Assembly (NCBI RefSeq): GCF_003115775.1
Contig: NZ_QEES01000002.1
Span: 372,001-436,000, forward strand
Origin: Cellulomonas sp. WB94
GTDB taxonomy: Bacteria; Actinomycetota; Actinomycetes; Actinomycetales; Cellulomonadaceae
DNA: 64,000 bases
Direction of reading: 5' to 3'
Below are positions 25,197 through 32,339 of the stretch, piece by piece; positions within the stretch are counted from its first letter, which is position 1; every line of letters starts with the position of its first letter. The notes beneath the pieces are model-generated. The model was given only the letters and a program-made list of their open reading frames with translations, did not search any database and was not told the origin of the DNA. Position numbers and translations under genes: made by a program.

Positions 25197-26387
25197 ATGG
25201 GTCGGGCCCGTCGCAGCGTTGCTGTCCAGGTGACCACCTCAGTCGGACCGACCTCAGCCGTGCCCTCCACCGAAGCCGCCGAGAGTGCAGATCCCGCGAC
25301 CGGCGCAGCGCTTCCGGGCGCGGCGCGGACGATCCCGGTGGGCGTCCTCGACACCTCGCCGGTCTCGGCGGCCGCGACGAGCCGAGATGCGCTCCTCGCC
25401 ACGACCCAGCTCGCACGGGCGGCCGACGAGCTCGGCTACTCCCGGTTCTGGGTCGCCGAGCACCACGCCATGCCGGCCGTGGCGTCGACCTCTCCCGGCG
25501 TCCTGATCGCCCATCTCGCCGCCGCGACCCGACGCATCCGGGTCGGGTCCGGGGGCGTCATGCTCCCGAACCATCCGGCGCTCGTCGTCGCCGAGCAGTT
25601 CGCGATGCTCGAGGCCCTGCACCCGGGGCGCAGCGACCTCGGCATCGGCCGGGCACCCGGCGCGGACCCCGCCACGGCCGCTGCGCTGCGCCGGACCGTC
25701 GAGGGTCTCGGCGCGGAGGACTTCCCCGCCGAGCTCCTCGACGTGCTCGCGCTGCTCGGCCAGACCCCCGGGGGCCGGGCACCGTCGGTCCGCGCGCGGC
25801 GCCTGCTCGCGACGCCCCACCAGACCTCGACCCCGCAGGCGTGGCTGCTCGGGTCGAGCCTGTTCAGCGCACAGCTCGCGGGAGAGCTCGGCCTGCCGTA
25901 CAGCTACGCGCACCACTTCTCGACGGGCCACACCGGCGAGGCGGTCGCCGCCTACCGGTCGGCGTTCCGACCGTCAGCGGTTCGCTCGGAGCCGTACGTC
26001 ATGGTCTCGTCGTCGGTCATCGTCGCGGACACCGCCGCCGAGGCCTTCCACCTCGCCGGGCCTAGCCGCGTCATGGCGCTGAGCCTGCGGACGGCCCGCC
26101 CGCTCGGCCCGATCGTGAGCCCCGACGAGGCGGCCCGGATCCTCGCCGAGCTCGACCCGGACGCCGCGCGGGACTTCTTCGCCCGGATGCCCGGGACGCA
26201 GATCGCCACGACCGCCGAGCTCGCGGCCGCCGAGCTCGGCGACCTCGTGCGTCGGACAGGCGCCGACGAGCTGCTGGTGACAGCCACGGCGTTCGACGTG
26301 GCCACGCGGGTGCACACCCTGGAGGCGCTCGCTGACGTCTGGCCCGGGCTCGGCGCCGGTCGTCTGGACGGCGGCGGTCTCAGCTGA
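25197..26387 (+). CDS. LLM-class flavin-dependent oxidoreductase (MsnO8-like)
   Basis: Luciferase-like monooxygenases use FMNH2 or F420. This one has the MsnO8-like subgroup hallmarks: IPVGVLDTSPV at the start of the barrel (about residue 45), RFWVAEHHAMPAVASTSPGV, RIRVGSGGVMLPNHPALVVA, and LGIGRAPGADP. The first 45 residues are a low-complexity extension. The start is uncertain: ATG 25197 gives 396 residues, while a GTG at 25230 would remove 11. It begins 28 nt after the glutamate dehydrogenase stop, so the two may be co-transcribed. The substrate is unknown. The 3' end lies in a tandem repeat. Confidence 0.82.
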   Translation: MGRARRSVAVQVTTSVGPTSAVPSTEAAESADPATGAALPGAARTIPVGVLDTSPVSAAATSRDALLATTQLARAADELGYSRFWVAEHHAMPAVASTSPGVLIAHLAAATRRIRVGSGGVMLPNHPALVVAEQFAMLEALHPGRSDLGIGRAPGADPATAAALRRTVEGLGAEDFPAELLDVLALLGQTPGGRAPSVRARRLLATPHQTSTPQAWLLGSSLFSAQLAGELGLPYSYAHHFSTGHTGEAVAAYRSAFRPSAVRSEPYVMVSSSVIVADTAAEAFHLAGPSRVMALSLRTARPLGPIVSPDEAARILAELDPDAARDFFARMPGTQIATTAELAAAELGDLVRRTGADELLVTATAFDVATRVHTLEALADVWPGLGAGRLDGGGLS

Positions 26388-26449
26388 CGGTGCCGTCTCG
26401 GCTGACGGTGCGGTCTCAGCCGACGGCGGTGGTCTCAGCTGACGGGTTC
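26377..26449. repeat. Tandem repeat array A (four units of 18-19 nt) bridging two convergent stops
   Basis: Units begin at 26377, 26395, 26413 and 26432 and are variants of GTCTCAGCTGACGGTGCC. The first unit contains the stop of the LLM gene (TGA) and the last contains the stop of the META-domain gene (TCA). Units 1 and 4 contain the palindrome TCAGCTGA, which reads as a stop on both strands. Confidence 0.8.
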
Positions 26450-26794
26450 CGCCCGCACGCGCGTCAGCCGTGACGCGTGGCCGGCGGCGTCGACGAGCAC
26501 CAGCACGTCACCGTCGACCCGGATGGTGGGCGCGCCACCCAGCAGCTCGAGGACGGCGCGCTCGCGGGCCTCGTGGTCGGGGATCCCCGCCATCTGGGTA
26601 GTCGCGAGCGGGCCGAACGTGAGCCGGTCGCCGTCGAGCGTGTAGGTGGAGCGGAACCGGTTGATCCCACCGGTGCCGTACACCTGGCCGTCGTCCTCGA
26701 ACGTGAGCTCGGGCCTCGCGCGGTCGGGGACGGGGGCGACAGGCACCCCGTCGACGTCGTCGAACCGCCACGTCGACCCCGCGAGACGCCTCAT
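26435..26794 (-). CDS. META-domain protein (HslJ-like), cytoplasmic
   Basis: META domains occur in HslJ-type heat- and stress-related proteins and have no defined catalytic role. This short 119-residue form has the domain pattern LAGSTWRFDDVDG, then a glycine-rich GTGGINRFRSTYTLDGDRLTF and TTQMAG.PDHEARERAVLELL. There is no signal peptide or lipobox, unlike many HslJ proteins. CATGAT lies exactly 6 nt before the ATG, suggesting a leaderless start. Its stop lies in repeat array A. The remaining 63 nt to hemQ contain nothing recognisable. Confidence 0.78.
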   Translation of the reverse strand: MRRLAGSTWRFDDVDGVPVAPVPDRARPELTFEDDGQVYGTGGINRFRSTYTLDGDRLTFGPLATTQMAGIPDHEARERAVLELLGGAPTIRVDGDVLVLVDAAGHASRLTRVRAEPVS

Positions 26795-26800
26795 GGCCCG

Positions 26801-26806
26801 ATCATG
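26801..26806 (-). promoter_or_regulatory. Possible -10 of META-domain gene (CATGAT)
   Basis: Minus-strand CATGAT, 6 nt, then ATG at 26794. The hexamer keeps A2 and T6 of the consensus. Confidence 0.35.
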
Positions 26807-26857
26807 GCACGCGCGCCGACCCGCGCCCAGGGGCGACCGCTCCCGGGCGCCGTCGGG

Positions 26858-27637
26858 TCAGGCGTCGCGCGGCTGCCGGTCGGCCCACTCGGTGAGGCTG
26901 ACGCGGGGGCCCGTGTAGAACGGCACCTCGACGCGCACGTGACGCCGCGCCTGCGTGGCGCGCAGCTCGCGCATGAGGTCGACGATCCGGTCGAGCTGCT
27001 CCGCCTCGAACGCGAGGATCCACTCGTAGTCGCCGAGCGCGAACGCCGCGAGGGTGTTGGCGCGGACGTCGGCGAAGTCCTTGGCGGCCTGACCGTGCTC
27101 GACGAGGAGGTCGCGCCGTTCGGCGTCCGGCAGCAGGTACCACTCGTAGGAGCGCACGAACGGGTAGACGCAGAGGTAGGAACCGGGGTCCTCACCGGCC
27201 AGGAACGCCGGGATGTGGGACCGGTTGAACTCCGCGGGCCGGTGCAGCGCGACGACCGACCACACGGGCAGCAGGTGCCGGCCGAGCTCGCTCGCGCGCA
27301 GACGCTGGTAGGCGCCCTGGACCGCCTCGATGCTGTCGCCGTGCCACCACACCATGAGGTCCGAGTCCGCACGCAGGCCCGAGACGTCGTACCACCCGCG
27401 CACGACCAGGTCGCCTGCCGGCCGGCCGGGGACGCCGTCACGCACCGCGGACTCGGCGGTCGAGACGAGCTGCGCGCGCTCGTCGTCGTCCTCAGGCAGC
27501 GCCTCCTCGAGCGCGAACACCGAGAACATCGCGTAGCGGATCGCGGCGTTGACCGCCTCGGGGGCACCGCCGTGCTCGTGCGCCTCGGCCGGCCCGCGGG
27601 GGGTGCCGTGCTCGGCGGGTCCTGTGTGCGTGCTCAT
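26858..27637 (-). CDS. hemQ: Coproheme decarboxylase HemQ (chlorite dismutase family)
   Basis: HemQ converts iron-coproporphyrin III to heme b in the last step of the coproporphyrin-dependent pathway of Gram-positive bacteria. The 259-residue protein has a His/Gly-rich N-terminal tail, then the ferredoxin-like repeats with [39 protein letters not shown] and [14 protein letters not shown]. The latter contains the Tyr region needed for decarboxylation. AGGAG lies 7 nt before the ATG. The gene overlaps hemH by 4 nt, so the two final heme steps are translationally coupled. Confidence 0.92.
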   Translation of the reverse strand: MSTHTGPAEHGTPRGPAEAHEHGGAPEAVNAAIRYAMFSVFALEEALPEDDDERAQLVSTAESAVRDGVPGRPAGDLVVRGWYDVSGLRADSDLMVWWHGDSIEAVQGAYQRLRASELGRHLLPVWSVVALHRPAEFNRSHIPAFLAGEDPGSYLCVYPFVRSYEWYLLPDAERRDLLVEHGQAAKDFADVRANTLAAFALGDYEWILAFEAEQLDRIVDLMRELRATQARRHVRVEVPFYTGPRVSLTEWADRQPRDA

Positions 27638-28884
27638 CGTCGCGCTCCTGTCGTCGAGGTGTCGTCGTGCGATACGGCATGAGCCGCCGGCGGGACCGGT
27701 GCGGCCGGGTCGGCCTGCGACGCCGGTTCGTCCGAGCCGCACGCGGCGGGCACGCCGCTGTCGACTCCGTCGCGTAGTCGGCAGCAACCGGGACGGCACA
27801 CGTCGGGCCAGGCGTCGAACGCGCCGACCGTCGCGCGCACCGCGTCCTCGCCCCGCTCGGCGGCGGCGCGCTCGAGCACCATGTCGACGAGCCCCTCGAC
27901 GAACGGTGCCCGGGTCCCCGCGGTGCCGGCGCGGACGGCCTCGACCCCGAGCTCGCGAGCGGTCTCGAGCGCCTCGGTGTCGAGGTCGAACGCAACCTCC
28001 ATGTGGTCGGAGACGAACCCGATCGGGGCGAGGACCACGGACCGCATCCCGGCCGCGGCGCGCTCGGCGAGCAGGTCGTTGACGTCGGGCTCGAGCCACG
28101 GCTGGCTCGGCGGGCCCGAGCGTGAGCAGAACGCGAGCGTCCACTCCACCGGGTGCCCGAGCCTCTCGCCGACCTGCGCCGCGACGAGCGCCCCGACATC
28201 GAGGTGCTGGTCGAGGTAGCGGGGACGCTGCGCACCGGACGCGTCGTTCATGGTCGTCGGGATCGAGTGCGTGACGAAGACGAGGGGCGCCGCAGCCGCC
28301 TCGGCGGGCGAGCAGCCCGTGCGCTCCGCGAGCGTCGTGTACGCCTCCACGACCGCGTCCGCGTTCGCCCGCACGAACCCGGGGTGGTTGAGGTAGTGCC
28401 GGAGCTTGTCGACCACGAGGCCGGCGCCGCCGTCGCCACCCGTGGGCGTCGTCGCGCCCAGGCCGACGAGCGTCGCCGCGAGGTTCTCGCGGTACTGGCG
28501 GCAGCCCGAGTAGGAGCCGTACGCGCTCGTGACGATCGCCAGGACCCGCTCGGCACCCTCGGAACGAAGACCGGACAGCGCATCGGCGGTGTACGGCTCC
28601 CAGTTCCGGTTGCCCCACGCCACGGGCACGCTCACTCCGCGCCGCGCGAGCTCCCCGCGCAGCGCCTCGAGCAGCTCGAGGTTCTGCGCGTTGATCGGGC
28701 TGCGACCGCCGAAGTGGGCGTAGTGCTCGCCGACCACGGCGAGCCGCTCGTCGGGGATGTTCTTGCCGCGCGTCACGTTGCGCAGGAACGGCAGCACGTC
28801 CTCGGGACCGTTGGGTCCTCCGAACGAGTAGAGCAGGATCGCGTCGTACGGCGCGACGGACGTCGGGGTCACGGTCGTGGGCAC
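27634..28884 (-). CDS. hemH: Coproporphyrin ferrochelatase (HemH/CpfC)
   Basis: This enzyme inserts iron into coproporphyrin III, whose product HemQ then decarboxylates. The 416-residue protein starts at a GTG ([20 protein letters not shown]). It shows [15 protein letters not shown], the Tyr-rich [18 protein letters not shown], the metal-binding His in [12 protein letters not shown], and [15 protein letters not shown]. The C-terminus has DVCRPGCC, which with the internal Cys may bind the [2Fe-2S] cluster known from many actinobacterial ferrochelatases, then an unusual Pro/Ala-rich tail of about 45 residues. GATGAT lies exactly 6 nt before the GTG. Confidence 0.9.
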   Translation of the reverse strand: MPTTVTPTSVAPYDAILLYSFGGPNGPEDVLPFLRNVTRGKNIPDERLAVVGEHYAHFGGRSPINAQNLELLEALRGELARRGVSVPVAWGNRNWEPYTADALSGLRSEGAERVLAIVTSAYGSYSGCRQYRENLAATLVGLGATTPTGGDGGAGLVVDKLRHYLNHPGFVRANADAVVEAYTTLAERTGCSPAEAAAAPLVFVTHSIPTTMNDASGAQRPRYLDQHLDVGALVAAQVGERLGHPVEWTLAFCSRSGPPSQPWLEPDVNDLLAERAAAGMRSVVLAPIGFVSDHMEVAFDLDTEALETARELGVEAVRAGTAGTRAPFVEGLVDMVLERAAAERGEDAVRATVGAFDAWPDVCRPGCCRLRDGVDSGVPAACGSDEPASQADPAAPVPPAAHAVSHDDTSTTGARR

Positions 28885-28890
28885 GGCAGC

Positions 28891-28896
28891 ATCATC
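28891..28896 (-). promoter_or_regulatory. hemH: Possible -10 of hemH-hemQ operon (GATGAT)
   Basis: Minus-strand GATGAT, 6 nt, then GTG at 28884. This spacing supports the chosen start. Confidence 0.35.
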
Positions 28897-29002
28897 CCAC
28901 CGGCGAGGCCCCCTGGGCGGCCCGTCCGAGCTGACCGGGTCGGAGACGATCCGTCGCATGCCGCCCAGCTCGCGTCGGGATGCGCGAGCGAGCGGCCCGG
29001 CT

Positions 29003-29008
29003 TAGCGT
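29003..29008 (+). promoter_or_regulatory. -10 element of Ser/Thr kinase gene (TAGCGT)
   Basis: TAGCGT, the most frequent -10 form in this window, lies 85 nt before the kinase GTG, giving a leader of roughly 80 nt with a GGAAGGGG site. Confidence 0.4.
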
Positions 29009-29093
29009 TTCCTGGGGCCACCGGAGCGATCACCCCACCGGACGCGGCACGGGCCACCCGCTCGACGAGCGCTCGGAAGGGGTCGGCAGCACA

Positions 29094-29996
29094 GTGGGCA
29101 CCCTGAACGCCGAACGCCTGCGCGACTGGTGGCTGGGCCGCCGCTACCAGCTCCTCTCGCCCATCGGTCGAGGCGGGGCCGGCACGGTCTTCCGGGGCAT
29201 GGACGAACGCCTCGCCCGACCGGTCGCGATCAAGGTCGTCGACCTGGCCGGCGTCCGACCGCGCGACATCGGGCGGTTCGCGGCCGAGGCGCGAGTCCTG
29301 GGCGGGCTGGCGCATCCTGGGCTCGTGGCGCTGCTCGACGTCGGCGCCGACCTCGGTCCCACGCGCGAGCCGCTCGCGTACCTCGTGATGGAGCTGGTCG
29401 AGGGGGTCACGCTGGCGACGATGCTCGACCGCGGGCCGCTCGACCCCGGCCAGGCCGCGGACGTCGGCCAGCAGCTCGCGCAGGCGCTCGATCACGCGCA
29501 CGCCGCCGGGATCGTGCACCGTGACGTGAAGCCCGCGAACATCCTCCTGTCGGCCGAGCCGGTGGTGTCCGGGCACATCGCCGGCCCCTCGGTCACAACC
29601 AAGCTCGCCGACTTCGGGATCGCGCTCGGGCCGACCGCCGCGGCGGACGAGACGTTGAGCGACCGGACCCGCGGCACCGCTAGCTACCTGAGCCCGGAGC
29701 AGGCGCTCGCCCAGACGCTCGGACCGCCGTCGGACGTCTACTCGCTCGGTCTCGTCCTGCTCGAGAGCCTCACGGGTGTCCGCGCGTACCCGGGAGGCGC
29801 GCTCTCGAGCTCACTGGCTCGTCTGCTCGCCACGCCGGACGTGCCGGAGCGTCTCGGCCCGCGCTGGTCGTCGCTCCTGCGTGGGATGACGACGATGGTG
29901 CCCGAGGCCCGCCCGACCGCGTCCGACGTCGCCGAAGCCCTGCGGCAGATGCGCCGCCCAGCCTTGTGGGACCGCGTAGCCGCGCGGCTGGACTGA
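29094..29996 (+). CDS. Soluble serine/threonine protein kinase (PknA/PknB-like catalytic domain)
   Basis: This 300-residue protein is almost only a Hanks-type kinase domain. It has the Gly-rich loop IGRGGAGTVF, Lys in PVAIKVVD, the C-helix Glu in FAAEARVL, catalytic loop VHRDVKPANILL, DFGIA, and the activation-segment end GTASYLSPEQAL. No membrane helix or PASTA repeats follow, so it is cytosolic, unlike PknB. FHA and FtsK proteins occur 14 kb away, but I see no direct link. The last codons lie inside tandem repeat array B, which supplies its stop. Confidence 0.9.
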   Translation: MGTLNAERLRDWWLGRRYQLLSPIGRGGAGTVFRGMDERLARPVAIKVVDLAGVRPRDIGRFAAEARVLGGLAHPGLVALLDVGADLGPTREPLAYLVMELVEGVTLATMLDRGPLDPGQAADVGQQLAQALDHAHAAGIVHRDVKPANILLSAEPVVSGHIAGPSVTTKLADFGIALGPTAAADETLSDRTRGTASYLSPEQALAQTLGPPSDVYSLGLVLLESLTGVRAYPGGALSSSLARLLATPDVPERLGPRWSSLLRGMTTMVPEARPTASDVAEALRQMRRPALWDRVAARLD

Positions 29997-30059
29997 GCTG
30001 GTCGGCTGGACTGAGCTGGTCGGCTGGACTGCGCTGGTCAGCTGGACTGCGCTGGTCAG
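29988..30059. repeat. Tandem repeat array B (exactly four 18-nt units) bridging two convergent stops
   Basis: Units 1-2 (29988-30023) are identical copies of CTGGACTGAGCTGGTCGG and units 3-4 (30024-30059) are identical copies of CTGGACTGCGCTGGTCAG. Unit 1 contains the kinase stop (TGA) and unit 4 the flavodoxin stop (TCA). The whole intergenic gap is repeat. Confidence 0.9.
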
Positions 30060-30562
30060 GCCGTCCGGACGACCATCTCGGCCAGTGCGGTCGCGATCTG
30101 ACCGGCCCACGCGGAGATCGCACCGAAGTCCCGGTGGTCGCCCTCGCGGGCCCGAGCACCGGCGATGATCGAACGCTCCGTGAACGCGAGGACGCTGCGG
30201 TCGAGACGTCCCGCGAAGCTGCGGTGGCCGCGAGCGCCCAGATTGTCCCGCAGCGCGAGGATCTCGTGGGGAGAGTTGGCTCGCGCGGACGGCTGCGTGG
30301 CCAGGCCCGAGGAGAAGATCCAGACCGGTCGGCGTGCGAGGTCGTCGGCGAACTGCGCCGCGAAGTCGCGGGCGGCAGGGAGCCAGTGAGCGGTGTACAC
30401 GGCCGAGCCGAGCACGACGGCGTCATACCCCGTGACCCCCGTGACGAGGGTGGGGTCGAGCTCGTCGACGCTGTGGCCCGCGGCCGACAGCACAGCGGCG
30501 ATCGCCGTGCCGATCTCCTTGGTCGCACCGTGCCGTGACGCCACCGTGACCAGGATCTTCAT
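30056..30562 (-). CDS. Flavodoxin-domain protein (HemG-like)
   Basis: This 168-residue protein has a flavodoxin fold. It starts MKILVTVASRHGATKEIG, where the FMN-phosphate loop lies, and continues with AVVLGSAVYTAHWLPAA and WIFSSGLA. The pattern resembles menaquinone-dependent protoporphyrinogen oxidase HemG and related flavodoxins, but actinobacterial copies are mostly of unknown role. The ATG was chosen because AGGAGG lies 8 nt before it. The GTG at 30571 overlaps that site. A long inverted repeat sits 29 nt upstream and may control it. Confidence 0.78.
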   Translation of the reverse strand: MKILVTVASRHGATKEIGTAIAAVLSAAGHSVDELDPTLVTGVTGYDAVVLGSAVYTAHWLPAARDFAAQFADDLARRPVWIFSSGLATQPSARANSPHEILALRDNLGARGHRSFAGRLDRSVLAFTERSIIAGARAREGDHRDFGAISAWAGQIATALAEMVVRTA

Positions 30563-30590
30563 CGGGTTCACCTCCTGCTCGACTCGTCGT

Positions 30591-30623
30591 AACGAGACGC
30601 GGTCCGACTGACCGCGTCTCGTT
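30591..30623. promoter_or_regulatory. Perfect 13-bp inverted repeat upstream of flavodoxin gene
   Basis: AACGAGACGCGGT (30591-30603) and ACCGCGTCTCGTT (30611-30623) are exact reverse complements separated by 7 nt. It could be an operator for a dimeric repressor or a hairpin in the flavodoxin mRNA leader. Confidence 0.6.
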
Positions 30624-30645
30624 GTCCATCGTGCGCTTCGACGTG

Positions 30646-30657
30646 CAAGATATCTTG
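30646..30657. promoter_or_regulatory. 12-bp palindrome CAAGATATCTTG
   Basis: This is a perfect palindrome and strikingly AT-rich for this genome. Its form is that of a MarR/PadR-type operator. No regulator gene of those families lies in the window. Confidence 0.4.
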
Positions 30658-30991
30658 GGCCGGAGGTCCCCCCGCCGACGTGACCGAGCCCACTCCCCCA
30701 GGAGGCGAATCAGCACGATTGTGGGATCTCACCGCGAATCCGGGCACGCAGACCGGGACAGACAGGGCATGCTGCGCCGTAGCCCCCGGCGCCGCGCGGC
30801 GCGCGGCGCCGGCAAGGTCGCCCTGCGCCTGGCCCGACGTGTGAACGTCCTACTCCGTGGCGGGCTCTCGACCGCCAACACCGCCCCGACCGCCTTCAGC
30901 CTCAACGGGACAACCTGCGCGGTGAGGTGATCGGCGTGACGCCACCGGCCGACGGTCGCGCGTTCACGGACTCGGCCGGTCTGTCACGCCG

Positions 30992-30997
30992 TACGCT
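30992..30997 (+). promoter_or_regulatory. -10 element of NYN gene, leaderless (TACGCT)
   Basis: TACGCT, 6 nt, then ATG at 31004, with no Shine-Dalgarno. Confidence 0.5.
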
Positions 30998-31003
30998 GAC
31001 CGG

Positions 31004-31573
31004 ATGGCGAACGAGGACGGCCGCACCACGTATGTCCTGGTCGACGGCGAGAACATCGACGCGACGCTCGGCTCCGCGATCCTCAACGGCCGCCCGACGC
31101 CCGAGCAGCGACCGCGCTGGGAACGCATCCTCGACTTCGCGCAGCGCACGTGGGACCAGCCGGTCAAGGGGCTGTTCTTCCTCAACGCCTCAAACGGCAC
31201 CATGCCGATGTCGTTCGTGCAGGCGCTCATGGCGATCGGCTACCAGCCGATCCCCCTCGCGGGCGAGAGCTACGAGAAGGTCGTCGACATCGGCATCAAG
31301 CGCACCCTGACGGCGCTTGCCGCGCGCCAGGGTGACGTCCTGCTCGCGAGCCACGACGGCGACTTCACGCCGGAGATCGAGTCGCTGCTCGGTACAGACC
31401 GACGTGTCGGGCTGCTCGCGTTCCGCGAGTTCACGTCGAGCGCGCTCGCTCAGCTCACGGACCGAGGGCTCGAGGTGTTCGACCTCGAGGGCGACGTCCA
31501 CGCCTTCAACGTGCAGCTCCCGCGCCTGCGGATCATCCCGCTCGCCGAGTTCGACCCGCTGCGCTACCTCTGA
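31004..31573 (+). CDS. NYN-domain (PIN-like) putative ribonuclease
   Basis: NYN domains are PIN-fold nucleases likely to cut RNA. The 189-residue protein shows the acidic positions expected for metal binding: YVLVDGENIDATLG near residue 10, KVVDIGIKRTL near 88, and LLASHDGDFTPEIE near 110. It has no added RNA-binding domain. It converges on the sirohydrochlorin chelatase gene with 4 nt between stops and has its own leaderless promoter. The physiological RNA is unknown. Confidence 0.82.
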   Translation: MANEDGRTTYVLVDGENIDATLGSAILNGRPTPEQRPRWERILDFAQRTWDQPVKGLFFLNASNGTMPMSFVQALMAIGYQPIPLAGESYEKVVDIGIKRTLTALAARQGDVLLASHDGDFTPEIESLLGTDRRVGLLAFREFTSSALAQLTDRGLEVFDLEGDVHAFNVQLPRLRIIPLAEFDPLRYL

Positions 31574-31577
31574 GCGG

Positions 31578-32339
31578 CTAGGTCTGGGCCCCGCTGCCTT
31601 CAAGGACGGCGGCGGCCGACGCGTACCGGTCCAGCACGATCTCGACGATCCTGTCGTCCGGTGCGAGCGGAGCGCTGACCACGTCGGCGCCCGCGTCCAG
31701 CACGCGGTCGTGGAAGAACCCCGGCGCGAGCAGGTACGACGCAACCACGACGCGTCCGGGGGCGGTGGCGCGCGCCGCGGCGACCGCCTCGGGGACGCGT
31801 GGGGTGGAGCCGGCGCCGTAGCCCACGGTGACGGGCCGCCCCAGGCGGGTGGCCAGCCCCGCGGCGACCTCCTCGACCGCGACCGCCGCCGCGGGGTCCG
31901 TGGACCCCGCCGCCGCGAGCACCACCGAGTCGCCGGGCGCCAGGCCCGCCTGGGTCAGCCGGTCGACCAGCACGTCGACGAGACGGGGGTCCGGTCCGAG
32001 CGGAGGGGCGGCGATCGCGAGCCGGTCCTCGACCGCTGCGGCGATGTCGACACGCACGTGGAAGCCGACCGACAGGAGCAGAGGCACGACGACCGCCGTC
32101 AGGCCGAGCTCCGCGGCGCTCGCGACGACGTCGGCCACGGCGGGCTCCTGGACGTCGACGAACGCCTCGCGGACGACCAGGTCGGGCCGGGCGTCGGCGA
32201 CCGACGCGAGGATCGACCGGATCACGGCCCGGCCCTCCAGGTTGTCGGTGCCGTGCGAGCAACCCACGAGGACGGCTCGTGCGGTCGCGACGTCGGCGTC
32301 CCGCTCGACGGTGGCGGCCTCCCGGTCACGTGGGCTCAT
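31578..32339 (-). CDS. Sirohydrochlorin chelatase (CbiX/SirB family)
   Basis: This enzyme likely inserts iron into sirohydrochlorin to make siroheme for NirB. The 253-residue protein has two CbiX repeats. The N-terminal one shows ARAVLVGCSHGTDN and PLLLSVGFHVRVDI with the metal-binding histidines. The C-terminal one shows GAGSTPRVPEAV and SYLLAPGFFHDRVL. It overlaps nnaR by 4 nt at the end of the nirB-nirD-cysG-nnaR chain, which argues for iron/siroheme rather than cobalt. The much longer open frame upstream overlaps other genes and was discarded. Confidence 0.85.
   Translation of the reverse strand: MSPRDREAATVERDADVATARAVLVGCSHGTDNLEGRAVIRSILASVADARPDLVVREAFVDVQEPAVADVVASAAELGLTAVVVPLLLSVGFHVRVDIAAAVEDRLAIAAPPLGPDPRLVDVLVDRLTQAGLAPGDSVVLAAAGSTDPAAAVAVEEVAAGLATRLGRPVTVGYGAGSTPRVPEAVAAARATAPGRVVVASYLLAPGFFHDRVLDAGADVVSAPLAPDDRIVEIVLDRYASAAAVLEGSGAQT

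Larger units (their letters stand above)
30563..31003. other. 440-nt region without a supported gene
   Basis: Besides the inverted repeat at 30591-30623, the palindrome at 30646-30657 and the -10 at 30992, I see no feature I can support. An Arg-rich open frame (30622-30930, or from a GTG at 30721 preceded by AGGAGG) lacks family resemblance and convincing codon bias. Confidence 0.5.

Noticed and set aside
30622-30930. Open frame of about 100 codons, or 69 codons from a GTG at 30721 preceded by AGGAGG
   Set aside because: The translation is Arg-rich low complexity with no family resemblance. The Shine-Dalgarno is 15 nt from the GTG and third-base bias is weak, so I cannot support a gene.
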